64,000 nt of DNA. Source: Euglena gracilis (taxonomy: Eukaryota > Euglenida > Euglenophyceae > Euglenales). A model generated the notes under the pieces. The model was given only the letters and a program-made list of their open reading frames with translations. It was not told where the DNA came from and ran no database searches. Position 1 is the stretch's first letter. Every line of letters starts with the position of its first letter. A program made the translations under genes and the position numbers. The stretch is taken from NCBI GenBank assembly GCA_039621445.1, contig CP154957.1:20724607-20788606 (forward strand). Direction: 5' to 3'. Shown here one piece after another: positions 53,581 to 64,000 of this stretch.

Positions 53581-53618
53581 GGGACGTTGAAGCATCCCTT
53601 GGCTGCGCCAGTGACGTG
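53581..53618 (+). other. Short exon-like segment with a GTAAGG donor
   Basis: A GCATTTGTAG acceptor-like site is followed by 38 GC-balanced bases and GTAAGGAG. The upstream 200 bp is GC-rich and open in two frames. No family recognised; could be chance. Confidence 0.2.
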
Positions 53619-54098
53619 GTAAGGAGTGTGTTGATTTTTTTTATCAAATGTACTCATTTGTGGTGTTTGTGATATAGCGATAGAAATGCTGCGATTGTTG
53701 TTGCTGAAAAAAGGGTGCACCATGCTGTGCCGTACGGGGTGGATCCCCTCCCCTCTGAATTGTCAAGTCACAACCCTCCCCTCCACCAAAATTGGGAAGT
53801 CACCCCCCCCCCCCTGCAGTGCGAAGTCACAACCTCCCCCCGAAGAGACAGGGTCACAGCCATGTAGTGCCATACTCCCCGCACCCGTCTGCATCTTCTG
53901 CGGCAGAAAAGCTTGGCAACAGTCCCTTTTCCCCTTCTCCCTCTCTCCCTGAGAGGAGGAGTTGCCTCCCCTCATGACCAAGTGATGCAAAACCAGACAA
54001 AAAGTCCCCGGGTCACCCCTTGTGCGTAGGCTTTAAGCTGAACTTATACTACATTGCTGCGTTCTGTCTGTTTTGTGCTGCAATCTGCTCGCTGGGTT

Positions 54099-54527
54099 CA
54101 GGGTTTTCTTAAGCCGGAGGGAACCCCGCTCCCCTGGTGTCCAGCCAGCCAGCACCTTTTTTCCAGCCAGCACCTCCCAGCCGGGCTGTGGACCCCCCCA
54201 TGGACTTTAGGCCAGCCGCTGGACCGAAAAAAGTTTTCAGCACGAAGGGCCGAATTTTTTTTGAAAAAGGGGGTCAAAATGGTGAAAAATGACATTTTTT
54301 GTGTGTTTTTTTTTTGGGTCTTCAACTCGCATTTTGGCCGAAAATGCCAACCCAGCTGGATTTGGGCTTTTTGGGGGCATTTTTTGGTACCTACTGGGTC
54401 CAGCTCCCAGCCAGCCGAGCCCCCCCGGACCCCCACCACCCCTGAACCACCCTGTGGGGAGGGGTCCAGCCAGCACCTTTTTCCAGCTGGGCTGGGGGAC
54501 CCCCCGGGGGTTATTAGAAAACCCCTG
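54099..54527. mobile_element. CAGGGG-type MITE, intergenic
   Basis: The ends are CAGGGTTTTCTTAAGCC and TTAGAAAACCCCTG. Flanks are identical 8-mers GCTGGGTT (54,091-54,098 and 54,528-54,535). The interior repeats GTCCAGCCAGC...TTTTTTCCAGCC twice, the same words as the intron-forming copy at 7,959-8,419. Confidence 0.93.
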
Positions 54528-55867
54528 GCTGGGTTTTGGCGTTGCACATTATTCATTGAGAATTTATGGGGGGCTTTGGGTGTAGATGGGTTGAAGGTTG
54601 CAAATGACCACTCCCTGATGGAAGGCTGGGCCGGGTGGGGTTCGGAAATATTAACCCTGGGTTCATTACTGAGTCAATAATTGGGATGACCTGTTGAATC
54701 GGCCAGAAACAAGTTGGTAAAAAAACTGAGATTGGGTTACAATTGAAAGCACCCTGCTGAATAAGTCTGCCTCTCCGACACAAAAACCGCACAAAGACTT
54801 TATAAAAAAGGACCTCCCTGCAGGATGGTGTGCATTCAGCTGCAGAACGAGCCCGATGTAAGATATACCCTAAAGAATGGTGGTGAGAAGAGCGAATTAG
54901 GTGGGATGTCCTCTTTTTGATGACAATAATAAGGAAATGCTGATCGGCATTTGGGTCCAGGCGCTCACCCAAAACCAGAAAAAGCAGCGGCAGGAGGAAG
55001 CTCCGCCACTCCACTTTTATTGACCAATGAGGGACCACCATTGATGATAATTGTATTATATGTAATAATCCAGGAGGAAACACATTAGAATCTCAAAGTG
55101 TCCACCACAATGCTAACCCGAGATGTGGGGCGTCGCTAGTGACTGTTCGACTGCAGCCAGTGGAAACCCCAGCCAGTTCCCGGTCGTAAAGCAAAGGCTT
55201 GTCGAGGGCAACCCAAGCCAGCCTCTTTTTCCGCCTGAATGAACCGCTCAGCGGTTTTCTTCAGCTGGAGGACCCCATCTTCGTCGGGGGGGGGGGGTCA
55301 GCCAGCCTCCGGCTCCCAGCCAGACCGCACCCTTCGGGTCCACTGAAATAAAGTTGAGGCGCTGCACTTTTGGCACAAGGTGCCAATTTCTTTGGAAAAT
55401 TTCCCAAAATAGCATTTTGAGGGTGTCTTTTGGGTTTCTCCTCAAAATTCTGGCTGAAATACCCCAACCCAGCTGGATTTGGATTTCTCCCTATCTTCAG
55501 ATGGCTGGACCCCCCCCCCCCCCCGGACCCATCCCTGGGGGTCCAGCCAGCACCTTTGTTCCAGCCAGACGGCTGGACTCCCCCCAGGTGCTCAAGAAGA
55601 CCCATGGAATAGATGTTGAATGCAACGGATGAGGGAACTTATTGTGCAGGTGGGTTTTGGCCAAAAATCCATTGATTTAAGGGCCTAAGTGGCCAAAGGG
55701 GGGTCGTTGTCAGAGGGGGCTTGAAATGGTCAAAATGACCCAAAAAGCTCCCAAATACCCCAAAATGATCATTGAGATGCACAAATGACCCAAAATGACA
55801 CAAAAAATGCCAAAAGGTGGCAAGAAAGGGACCAACATAACACAGGGGGGGGGGAATAATTGATATC

Positions 55868-55966
55868 CGCAATTTTTCCGCAATTTCCGCAATTTTCCGC
55901 GATTTCCGCAATTTTCCGCAATTTTCCGCAATTTTTCCGCAATTTCCGCAATTTTTCCGCAATTTT
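55868..55966. repeat. (CCGCAATTT)n tandem repeat
   Basis: About ten units of CCGCAATTTT or TTTCCGCAA. A second block of the same unit is at 56,265-56,328. AT-rich and non-coding. Confidence 0.9.
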
Positions 55967-56818
55967 CACCATTTTTTTGAAGAATTTTTTCCCCACCACC
56001 CAAGGTGGAAGATGCAATGAGTTCAAGCCATTCTTCAAATGGATTAACAGTGTGCTATTGTGTTTTGTTGTCCCCCCCAGTTTACCAATTTTTCTCACAG
56101 GTGCACCATTGGTCACAGGATTGGGTGCGTCCCACCTGTGCAAAGAACATCAAGCGTGTTGATTTGTGCTCGCCTGCATCGACGTGGGTGTTGCGGTGTT
56201 CTGAACCTCACAATTGAAAATTTTCTAAGTCCCCCCAAGCAGAAATGTGTATACCCGATATCAATTTTTCCGCAATTTTTCCGCAATTTCCGCAATTTTT
56301 CCGCAATTTTTCCGCAATTTTTCCGAAGGCCTCCGATATCAATTATTCCCCCCCCCCTGCATAACACCCACACTACCACAAATCTGCTCATAACGACCCA
56401 TATTTTCCTAAATTGCCCCAAAATGGGACGATTCAATCTCATTTCTTGTCCATTTCAATCTCATTTCTTGTCCATTTTGGCTATTTGGCATCGTCTTTTG
56501 TTCAGTTTCAAAATTTTTCTTTTAACTTTTTCCTTTTGAAATTTTCTGGATTGGTTGTTATATTTCGCAAATTGGTGAAAATTTACAATCGGCCGTTTTT
56601 AATGGGGTCGTTATCAGAGAGGGGTTGTTCTAAATGGGGGTTCACAGCATCCAGAGGTTCCAGCAGGGTTTTTTTTTTTAGGTTGGCTTTCCGTCAGGGT
56701 GGCTGGCTGCTCCGGTCTTTAAATAATAATCTCTGGGTTCCAGGGTGGTTGTGGAAATGTGTCGCTGCGGAAAGAAACTGCCATGTCGCGAGCCTTCTCT
56801 CTCTCTCGTTCTATACAG

Positions 56819-56949
56819 GCGGGGCGCTGAGCGGGAAGAACTTCCAACTGGGTCTTGCGCAAGTGACTGAACCGCCAGACGCACCCCCGGCGGTGTGTTC
56901 TGCCTGGCCCCACAGCTGGCAAGGACCGCCAGGAGGAATGCCTATGCCC
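56819..56949 (+). CDS. Candidate exon between CTATACAG and GTAAGT
   Basis: Both splice sites are strong matches. Frame 2 is open throughout (GALSGKNFQLGLAQVTEPPD). A competing frame reads GGVFCLAPQLARTARRNAYA and also stays open towards GTAAGT. Neither is recognised. It may be a 5' exon of the 58-60 kb gene or a separate one. Confidence 0.4.
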
Positions 56950-57474
56950 GTAAGTGGCTTGCTGCCTTGTCCCCCCACCACGTCTTGACTTTGTTGGCTG
57001 GGGTATCAGGACATCAGCTGTCATTGAGTGGTGGGGGGGGGGGACATGAAACATGCCTTTTGGGGCTGTTGAATGTGTGCATTTTTTCTCTTCGATTTTG
57101 GCAATTTTTTTGCATTTTTTTTTTACGAAATTGAGAAATTCCACATGTTTGGCCCTGATCTTTCTCTAAAACCAAACTTTTTGTCAATTTTGGATGTTGC
57201 AGTCAACAAGTAGCGTATTTTTACAATCAACATTTTCCTAAATCCTAATCAAAAGAAGTTTCAAATGCAGTTTGTGTAAGGAAAATTTTTCACCTGAGGA
57301 GGTGAAAGTTTTTCTCCCTCCTCTCCAGCAAAAAAGAAGTGCACATTTTGGGGGAGGTCCTGAAGAAAAGTTTCATGCTAACTTGCTTTTTTTGCGTTTT
57401 CTTTCGCTTATTTTTTTGAATGTTTGTTAGCATTGTATTCATTGCGGGTCCACGTTGCGCCCCCCCCCCCCGAT

Positions 57475-57735
57475 CATCAAACGTTTTACGTTGTTTGACC
57501 CAACCCTCATCCCCCCAACGTCGGCGCCCACATCCATGGAACGGTCTCCGAGACAACAGCGCCGCCCCGCCGTCCCCCTCCTTGCCGGGGCCTTCCCACA
57601 GGGCCCCGCCGCCCCCCACCCCGGTTGGGTGCCGTGGCCCTTCCGCAAACCCCCGGCCGTCGCCGCCGCCGCCCCCCTCCCCCCGCCAACCGCCCCCGGC
57701 CCCGCCGCCCCGGTCCCCGAGCTGGCTTCTTCTTT
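57475..57735 (+). other. GC-rich Pro/Ala-rich open segment
   Basis: Two plus frames stay open through a CCG/CCC-rich stretch giving Pro/Ala-rich peptide. Exon-like GC content, but the composition alone explains the open frames. Possibly a disordered exon of the downstream gene. Confidence 0.25.
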
Positions 57736-57798
57736 TCAATTTGGAATACCCCCCAGGGGTGGGGGTTGGGGTTTGGGGCAGAGGTTTTTTTTTTTAAG

Positions 57799-58275
57799 TC
57801 TTGGACCCCCAGAGAGGAAGGGGTAAGGTGGGTGGGTCTGGCCGACCCCCCCCCCCCCTAGGGGGGTCCCCCCCTGGGGGGTGGGATAACCCCCCCCCCC
57901 TAATAGAAGCACGGGTGCGCTTATAGGGGACCGCCGCCTCCGGCGGCGGGGGGTGCGCTTCTATTTGGACCCTACCTGCGCGGTTTTCGTTGATTTCCTT
58001 TAGAAATCCCATCAAAATGGGGGTGCGCTTGTAGCAGACCGCCGCCTTCGGCGGCGGGGGGTGCGCTTTTATTTGGACCCTGCGCTTGTAGCGGCCCCGT
58101 GCTTCTATTAGGGGGGGGGTTATACTTTTCGGTGCCTGCGGATTTTTGAAAAAGGTGCTATTTTTGGCATTTTCGCGATTTTTGGCCATTTTCGGGGAAA
58201 AGTGAGTGGGTCCCCCAGGACCCCCCCCCCCAGGGGGTGAGTGAGGGGGCCCCCGGTCTTGAAAAAACACCTGGT
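57799..58275. mobile_element. Probable C-rich MITE with two GC hairpins
   Basis: The left end CAGAGGTTTTTTTTTTTAAG and right end CTTGAAAAAACACCTG resemble the CAGGGG family. Inside are hairpins CCGCCGCCTCCGGCGGCGG (57,931-57,949) and CCGCCGCCTTCGGCGGCGG (58,039-58,057) in a tandem GTGCGCTT repeat. Target duplications are not clear, so boundaries are uncertain. Confidence 0.45.
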
Positions 58276-58349
58276 CCAAGGCTGGACCCCCCCCCCCCCC
58301 GGGGGTGTCCCGCACCGGAACCCTCTCCTCCCCACGAGGCCTTAAAAAG

Positions 58350-58459
58350 AAGCTGGTCCCCGAACTGTGCGGGGCTCGACTGCGGCAGCGGGCGGACCCC
58401 TTCGTGTGGCACGAGGCCGGGCCGCTGATGGGGCTGCCCAGGCTTTCCCTGGACTGGAG
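58350..58459 (+). CDS. Exon of second gene (candidate)
   Basis: Acceptor CTTAAAAAG and donor GTTGGGAG bound a GC-rich open frame: KLVPELCGARLRQRADPFVW, then HEAGPLMGLPRLSLDW. The composition is convincingly protein-like, unlike the surrounding poly-C repeat. Family unknown. Order and orientation suggest it belongs with the exons at 59.1-60.0 kb. Confidence 0.5.
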
Positions 58460-59101
58460 GTTGGGAGGTCCACCGGCCTCGTGACCGCTGGCCTCCCTTG
58501 ACGCCTTGTGTCCTTATCCCCTTGCTCTTGCCTCCCCCCCCAAAATAAGCCCCCGAGATGGTTGCCAGGGTTCTCTGCCTGTGCTAAACGCTCTGTTTCT
58601 TCTTCAAGCATTTTTTCCCCCTTCAATTTTCTTCCCTTCACACGACAGATTGCGACACTGAAACATTTTTCTTTTTCAAGCTTGAAGGATGGGTGACGAT
58701 CCCAACATGATGAGTTCGGCTAAATGCACTGTTGGGACTCGGTTCTCTCCGTTCCATCCGATCAACACCCTCCCAGGGCGGACCTGAATCCTGGAAACCC
58801 CATATGTGGTTGGGGATGCCCCATCCCCACCACCTCCATCCTGGTGGTGGGTGGTGTGGCCGGGTGGGTTGGTGGGTCCCACTCCTTCTCGTTTTCCCTG
58901 GCAAATCTTCATTTGCGAAGTGTAGATTGAGGGATCGACCACCTCTCCCACACCAGGCCTTCTCATACAGGCCTGCCCCTCCCCCCTGTCCCCCCCCCCC
59001 ATTCGCGGCTCACAATTCAAGCCTGAAATCGGCCGCTTCGCCAAACCACCGCTACGTTTTGGCGAACATCCGCAGGTTTCTCTCTTCCTTTTCCTCTTGT
59101 C

Positions 59102-59340
59102 CTGGACCGTGCGATAGTCTTCAAAGATCTTGCGCGCCGTCCGGTGGTCTCGGCACTGGTGGAGGAGCTCGGTCTGCATCGCGCTGCAAAAGCCGTGGGC
59201 ATGTGCCCACGGAATACCGACCGGTATTTCCGTGCTCCTCGAGACGACGTTTGTCGACAGGCTGCAGTGGCGCTGCAAAGGTTGCCCTCTTTACCGCTCA
59301 GTGATGCCTTTCCGAGTGTGTGCAGTCCAGCTCGACTCGG
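59102..59340 (+). CDS. Exon of second gene (approximate limits)
   Basis: An open frame with good composition: DRAIVFKDLARRPVVSALVE, then ELGLHRAAKAVGMCPRNTDR and later CRQAAVALQRLPSLPL. It runs into a stop at 59,349 in this frame, so a splice or frameshift must precede that. The opposite strand is also open but Arg/Ser-rich. Function unknown. Confidence 0.4.
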
Positions 59341-59341
59341 G

Positions 59342-59400
59342 CTTTGTTGACGCCAAAGAAGGAGCCTCCGACCGTGGAAGTTGTCAGCTCCGATGACGAG
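59342..59400 (+). CDS. Exon of second gene with acidic SUMO-interaction-like motif
   Basis: Reads LTPKKEPPTVEVVSSDDE and ends at a clear GTATGT donor. Val-rich core followed by Ser-Ser-Asp-Asp-Glu is the pattern of SUMO-interacting motifs in nuclear proteins. The upstream boundary is unresolved. Confidence 0.45.
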
Positions 59401-59441
59401 GTATGTATTCCATGCACAGCACATTTCCTATATTCGGTCAG

Positions 59442-59543
59442 ATAATCGTCGACGCGGGCGACCTGCCGCCGCTGCTGCTGCCTGATTGCACGCCCGTGCC
59501 CGCGGAACACCTGCACTATGCTGCGGCAGTGAAGCCAGAGGAG
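59442..59543 (+). CDS. Exon of second gene, 34 codons
   Basis: Acceptor ATTCGGTCAG, donor GTTTGCC, exactly 34 codons: IIVDAGDLPPLLLPDCTPVP, then AEHLHYAAAVKPEE. Both junctions are conventional and in phase with the preceding VSSDDE exon. Confidence 0.6.
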
Positions 59544-59588
59544 GTTTGCCTGACACCTGTATCTACATGCCACACGCTACACACTCAG

Positions 59589-59679
59589 GAGCCGGAGGCA
59601 GAGCGGCTGACCATGACGATTTGTCGCAGTACCGACAAATGCTCGCCCGCAACAAGAGCGAGTACAACGTGTTTGCGTT
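59589..59679 (+). CDS. Exon of second gene before the PHD exon
   Basis: Follows CACACTCAG. The protein-like frame is ADHDDLSQYRQMLARNKSEY and NVFA. This frame does not match the phase left by the preceding conventional donor, so an alternative acceptor is likely (a CTG-ACCAT nonconventional acceptor before GACGAT is one option). The exon probably ends at CGC-CAGCTAGGG. Confidence 0.5.
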
Positions 59680-59813
59680 CGCCAGCTAGGGCTGTTCACT
59701 TCACTGTTACCCCCCATTGTTGCTTGCTAAGTTGCTAAGCCCATCTCATGCTAATACCACGGAAAGTGCCCTGATGTTGCCCCTCCTACACCGCCCACTG
59801 CTGCCCTGGCTGT

Positions 59814-60030
59814 GGACCTCACTGGGGCCCCGTACCTCTTCCGCAAGGAGGTGAAATGCGAGGACGCCGGCAACGCTGACCGTTGCCCCAACCGCGGGGG
59901 AGCAATGGGCGTGCGTGGCGGCAAGCGTAAAGTAGTTTGCGACGTCTGCCACCTGCCGTGGCATTTCGCCTGTGCGGGGTTGGTGATCCCCCCCCGCTAC
60001 GGCTCCTGGGTGTGCCCTGATTGTAAGTAA
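59814..60030 (+). CDS. PHD-finger-like exon of second gene
   Basis: With a nonconventional join (CAGCTAGGG...GCCCTG-GCTGT) it reads NVFALDLTGAPYLFRKEVKC in frame with the previous exon. The zinc motif is C-x8-C, then VVCDVCHLPWHFACAGL and YGSWVCPDC: the second half is a textbook PHD finger (C..C....H..C...W.C..C), while the first Cys pair is spaced unusually wide. PHD fingers usually read histone tails. CCTGATTGTAAGTAA can be read either as the end of the protein (TAA) or as a GTAAGT donor, so whether this is the last exon is open. Confidence 0.65.
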
Positions 60031-61849
60031 GTGACTGTTCCGTGTCCTTGTCGGCAAAACGTTTGCCCCTACTTTATCGTTGCGGCTGTGGTGGTGCGCT
60101 GTTTGCCTAGCAATCTTCATCAATTTCCCTGTTAGACTGTTGAGACCATTTCATTCACAACTCAGCACACCGATTTTCACTTCGCTCTGAGATTTTGTAC
60201 CGTTGCACAGTTGATTTATTTCCGGACACCGGTTTCCTGCCCGAACCGGCGTCCCAGACGCCGGTTCGGGCGCGAAACCAGAGCCCCCATACACGGTTTC
60301 AATCCTATATCAAGAACTGCGTTTTTTTTTTAGAAACACATATTATCATTTTCTGGAACTTCAGGAAAAGCATTTGGCAAATTTGGCCCGAACCAGTTGT
60401 CATCGTTGGTCATCTGAAAGAAAAGCTTTTGGATGAGGGGTGATTTGGCAACTGTTAAAACCTATTTTCTGGGCTCCTGTATTGCAATTCTATTGACATC
60501 ATCAGATTTCGGGCTAAGGCTGTGTTTAGCAACATGGCTTTGGTCAAAATCTTAAGTTCTGTCCTTCCATCTGTTCCATCCAAAGTTCAGCCAGCTGTGA
60601 TCACCTGACCACAAAATTTGGTTTTTGGCTGGTCCATAATGTCTCCACAACCCCATAGGACCAAAAATGTCGAAAAAAAGGGAGATCCAAAATGTCCAAA
60701 AAGTCACTAAAAATTCCCAATCTGACCAGCAACCAATGTCAATGGAATGGAAATCAACTAACCATAGCTGGCACTTCGTTTAAAACGAAGTAAAAAAAAC
60801 AACACGTTTTTTTAAAAAAAAATATGCTTTTTAAAAAAAAAACAATAAAAAAACGCCATTGAGGGTCCAGGGCAAATTTTTTTTTGCCTTTAATTTTAGC
60901 TTTTTTTGCCCATCCTCGGTCAGAGAAAGACACCAAAAAGAATAGTTAAATTTTGCCTTTTGTTCCCGCGCTCTGTCAAAAAAGGACCTAGTTTGGAATG
61001 GTTTCAAGCCAAAATGGCAGAAAAATGCCCTATTTTGACCATTCTTGTTGAAAACAACCAAAAGTATTGGTTTTCAAGTCATTTGAGCTAAGATTGGTTC
61101 ACCCTTGCAATCAAAGGCAAAATTTGGACCATCATTTTCCCTTTTGTTTTTTTCGCCGTTTTTTTTCGCCCGGTTTTTTTTTTTAATAAAAAACAAAAAA
61201 AAGTTTTTTTTAAAAAAAAACAAAAAACACCAGCTATGCAACTAACATAAACGGGTGCATAAGTTTGAAAAGCAAAAAAAAATATTTTTCAATTTTTCAA
61301 TTGAAATTTTCAATGAAAAATTTCATTTATCTTCAGGCACAACCCCAAGTACCCCCCCCCTTATTTGAGCACCCACAAGCCAAAGAACCCCCCCCCCCCC
61401 GACCTGGTTGGCCCGACCTCTAGAGGTCGATAAGCCATGGCCAATGGTCGGTAGCTGACAGAAGGGGCTGACACAAGAAAATTCAAGTTCGGGAATTTTT
61501 TCTTCCACAAAAGGATGCCATGACGTTGTGGGGTAGCTCCTCATGTGACCCTTGTTTCCCTCTTGTGACCTCGTGTCAGAACATTTGTGCAAATAATTAA
61601 CTCTTGAGACCCATGGGTCATCAAACGCCAATGCAAAGCCCGAATGTGACAGAAGGGGCCCAGACACAGGGCAAAAAAAACAAGGGGGAGCGTCGCCATG
61701 AGGACAAGGGGAAGCGTCGCGTGAAGCACATGCGGTCCCCGAGCCCTGTGCCACTGGAGAAGCGGCCACAAACTCCAACCCCACCATTAGGACTTCTAAC
61801 TCCTCCTCGATAACAATTGCCGCCGCCGGTTGAAACCCCTTGATCTTGA
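60031..61849. other. Spacer downstream of PHD gene
   Basis: AT-rich, with poly-A/poly-T runs at 60,780-60,860 and 61,140-61,320 and poly-C near 61,350-61,400. No gene seen. A Lys/Arg-rich frame at about 61,604-61,810 (HQTPMQSPNVTEGAQTQG...) lacks splice support. Confidence 0.5.
60231..60280. repeat. CCGAACCGGCGTC hairpin
   Basis: GGTTTCCTGCCCGAACCGG pairs with CCGGTTCGGGCGCGAAACC around the loop CCA. The right flank (CCAGAGCCCCCATACACGG) matches the right end of the insertion at 62,573-63,667, so it is a solo or reduced copy of the same element. Confidence 0.85.
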
Positions 61850-62572
61850 ACACGTGTACATTACAGGCTTCACACCCTTCACAGCCATGTTGCGCCTGGC
61901 TAACCTGCTGAGGCCCACATGCCTCCCCCTCCCACAGTTAAGCAGTTTGTGGAAGCCCTCCAAAAGGTGAAATCTCCATCCAAACAAGTTTGATGCTTTG
62001 CTTGGCGAACTTACCCCCCAGATCTAGTCTCGTCAAAAGATTACCGCCACGACCGGCTGCCTTTTGTTTTGATTTGTTTTTATGGAATATATGGGGGTTT
62101 GCAACCCATGGGGTACAGCACGCCGGTGGGCCCGGTGGTGCATTTATGCTCGGGTGTTGTATGCAACACCCGAGCAACAACTCGCCTGCGTTGCTGTCCG
62201 TACAGAGAGAGCTGGAACATATTTTTGGGTTCGTTCCATGACTGTTTTGTCTTTCCGCACGTACCTCAATTCCATTGTTTTTTTTGTACATCGTGCAGAC
62301 CGTGAGGGACCTCCAATTGTGGGCTCCTCGGCTTCTCAATTCCCCAAATTCCTTGCTTTCTTTGCCTCTGTCGCAACAAAAACCATGGACGAGAAGGCTC
62401 GGGATGGCAGGGGGATTCATCCAGCACCGTTCTCACTGAGGAGGAATTGATAACAGTGGTGTCCACGTTTGAGGAAAATCACAAAATGGCAGTCCAACGT
62501 TGGAGCACACTGTGCCTTGGTTTTTCAATTACGTCCAGGGCAGAGGTGCTGAAAAGGTGGATGTTGGAAAGT

Positions 62573-63667
62573 TTCTGATACAAAAACTGTGTCCAGAACG
62601 CCGGTTCGGGCGTGAAGCCGTGTTCCAGAACGCCGGTTCGGGCTGCCGCCCGAACCGGTGTTCTGGAACACGGCTTCACGCCCGAACCGGCGTTCAAGGA
62701 ATCACGGCCAATTTCGCCCTAAATACCCAGTTTCTGAACATTTTTGGGCATTTTTGGGATCCTTTGGGCTCATGGCCATGTCGATCGGCCGATTGAAGTT
62801 TCCATCCATCTGATGCCATGTTACCCATCAATCGAAAGGTTTTTTTTTTCAGAATTTCGATTTGGAAAATTTGGTTGGACCACCCCTAGGTTTTTTCAGA
62901 TTTGCAATGCCGAAATTTCGGTTGGACCCCCCTGGTTTTCTTTCAGAATTATGGTTGGGATTTGATCCCCCTTTTTTTCAGAATTCCGGTTCAGAAATTT
63001 TGGCTGGGTTTCTTCACAAATACGGTTGAAAAATTTCACTGGAACCCCCCCTAGGTTTTTCAGAATTACGGCTGGGAAATTTTGGCTGGACCCCCCCGGG
63101 AATTTCTCAAAATTGTTGGGAAATGTTAATTACAATTGGGAAATTTTGGCCCCCCTGGGTGTTTTCAGAATTGCGATTGGAAAATTTTGGTTGGACCCTC
63201 CCCTGGGTTTTTCAGAATTATGGTTAGGAAATTTTAGCTGGACCCCTTGGGTTTTTTCAGAATTACGATTTTTGGACCCTTTTCGCAAGTTCTAAAATCC
63301 ACTGTTCACCTGCCATGTTGCCCCTTGATCAATAGCCCTTCTCAAGGGCTTTCAGCAGATGGCCTTAGATTTCAGCCCTGCTGCATGGTATTCTATTTCT
63401 GAAATTCCCCAGGTTTGGCCAAATGGAAATTGTTGCACAAAATACCCCAATTTCTGGCCAAATACCCCCAAAAAGTGCTCAGATATGATTGCCTCATGTC
63501 TACAAAACCATTTTGGACACTTTTTGGCACTTTTCATTTTTGGTCCCCAGGACGCCGTTTTCCCGCCCGAACCGGCATTCTGGACACCGGTTCGGCGCAG
63601 AAATTTCTGCGCCGAACCGGCGTCCAGAACGCCGGTTCGGGCGTGAAGCCAGAGCCCCAATACACGG
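62573..63667. mobile_element. 1.1-kb hairpin-ended insertion in repeat copy B
   Basis: Absent from copy A, where GGAAAATTTCAAACC is continuous. The left end has a 48-nt-arm hairpin (62,596-62,643 with 62,648-62,695, one mismatch). The right end has a 39-nt-arm loopless hairpin (63,565-63,603 with 63,604-63,642, two mismatches). Both are built from GCCCGAACCGGCGTTCTGGA words. GTTTC occurs at both junctions and may be the target duplication. No coding frame inside. Confidence 0.8.
62845..63290. repeat. Tandem repeat of about 60 bp inside the insertion
   Basis: About eight diverged units of CAGAATTNCGGTTGGGAAAT followed by TTTGGCTGGACCCCCC. It forms the core of the hairpin-ended insertion. Confidence 0.85.
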
Positions 63668-64000
63668 TTTCAAACCTCGTATCATTGACAGACGTAAGGC
63701 CTACGAGGTCGTTGTCGGGTCAATGAAGAACCATCAACCCAAACTTCCAGCCACAGACAAGCAACTCCTGGCCAACCTTGTTATCACCGGGGACAATCCG
63801 CCAATTTGTCCGGTGCGAGCCATTGAGTCATTGAGTCATTGAGCCATTCTGGTTTTGTTTGCCAACATCTTATAAAACATTTTTTAATTTGTAACATGGT
63901 ACAATCCAAATGTACCGTGTTTGTAACACGTAAACATATTGTATGGAAAGTGTGTTTACTCTGATCTTGAACACGTGTACATTGTAGGAAAACGTGTTAC

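Larger units (their letters stand above)
61850..64000 (+). repeat. Dispersed repeat, copy B (interrupted, runs off the window)
   Basis: A direct-orientation copy of 541-1,740. The shared open frame has a small length change near CATGGACGAGAAGGCTC that shifts it, and is split by the 62,573-63,667 insertion. The right flank carries the same AACACG/CGTGTT words as copy A. Confidence 0.8.

Noticed and set aside
55248-55612. Possible additional CAGGGG-family MITE
   Set aside because: Ends CAGCGGTTTTCTTCAG and CTCAAGAAGACCCATG are suggestive, but the flanking 8-mers do not match well enough to call boundaries.
59017-59424. Antisense 135-codon Arg/Ser-rich frame opposite the second gene
   Set aside because: The sense strand carries clear splice sites and better protein composition in linked exons; the antisense frame is a high-GC shadow.

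Overview
The window is nuclear DNA of a eukaryote, most likely a euglenid (an Euglena-like alga or relative). This rests on intron structure, not on a database match. One gene carries both ordinary GT-AG introns and about twenty non-GT-AG introns. The latter obey a single rule: three free bases, then CAG (or TAG, CGG, TGG) opening an inverted repeat, and at the far end CTG (or CTA, CCG, CCA) followed by five free bases. That is the arrangement I recall for euglenid 'nonconventional' introns. Exons are GC-rich. The spacer DNA is repeat-laden, with homopolymer C/G tracts, microsatellites and small snapback transposons.

Layout. 1-7.3 kb: repeats only (a Tc1/mariner-type end, a 97-nt near-perfect palindrome, a dispersed repeat with an ORF remnant, C-rich elements). 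7.28-48.30 kb: one plus-strand gene for a full-length ABCC (MRP-type) ABC transporter, about 35 exons summing to roughly 1,310 residues, with domain order N-terminal segment, TMD1, NBD1, linker, TMD2, NBD2. Its introns hold most of the window, including an 8.3-kb intron made largely of CA-type microsatellite, a cluster of GGAAGCGG hairpins, a Tc1/mariner foldback with a second transposon nested in it, and several MITEs. 48.3-58.3 kb: mostly repeats with a few isolated exon-like pieces, one resembling the end of a WD40 repeat. 58.35-60.03 kb: exons of a second plus-strand gene ending in a PHD-finger-like zinc motif. 61.85 kb to the end: a second copy, in direct orientation, of the repeat seen at 0.54-1.74 kb, interrupted by a 1.1-kb hairpin-ended insertion.

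The main discovery-type observation is that nonconventional introns in this gene look like insertions of MITEs with hAT-like features (CAGGGG... ends, 8-bp target duplications). In two introns (7,959-8,419 and 48,099-48,209) the element and a 7-of-8 target duplication are still visible. Cutting after base 5 of the duplicated 8-mer restores an uninterrupted reading frame. The same 3+5 cut predicts in-frame, family-consistent protein at most of the older introns, where GT-AG splicing fails. MITEs with the same ends and 8-bp duplications also sit inside larger introns and between genes.

ABCC exon boundaries were deduced by hand from reading frame, family consensus and terminal inverted repeats. 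Those marked approximate (exons 1-4, 18, 21, 22 and 31) need cDNA. The second gene is only partly resolved. No tRNA, rRNA, CRISPR array or prokaryotic feature was seen.
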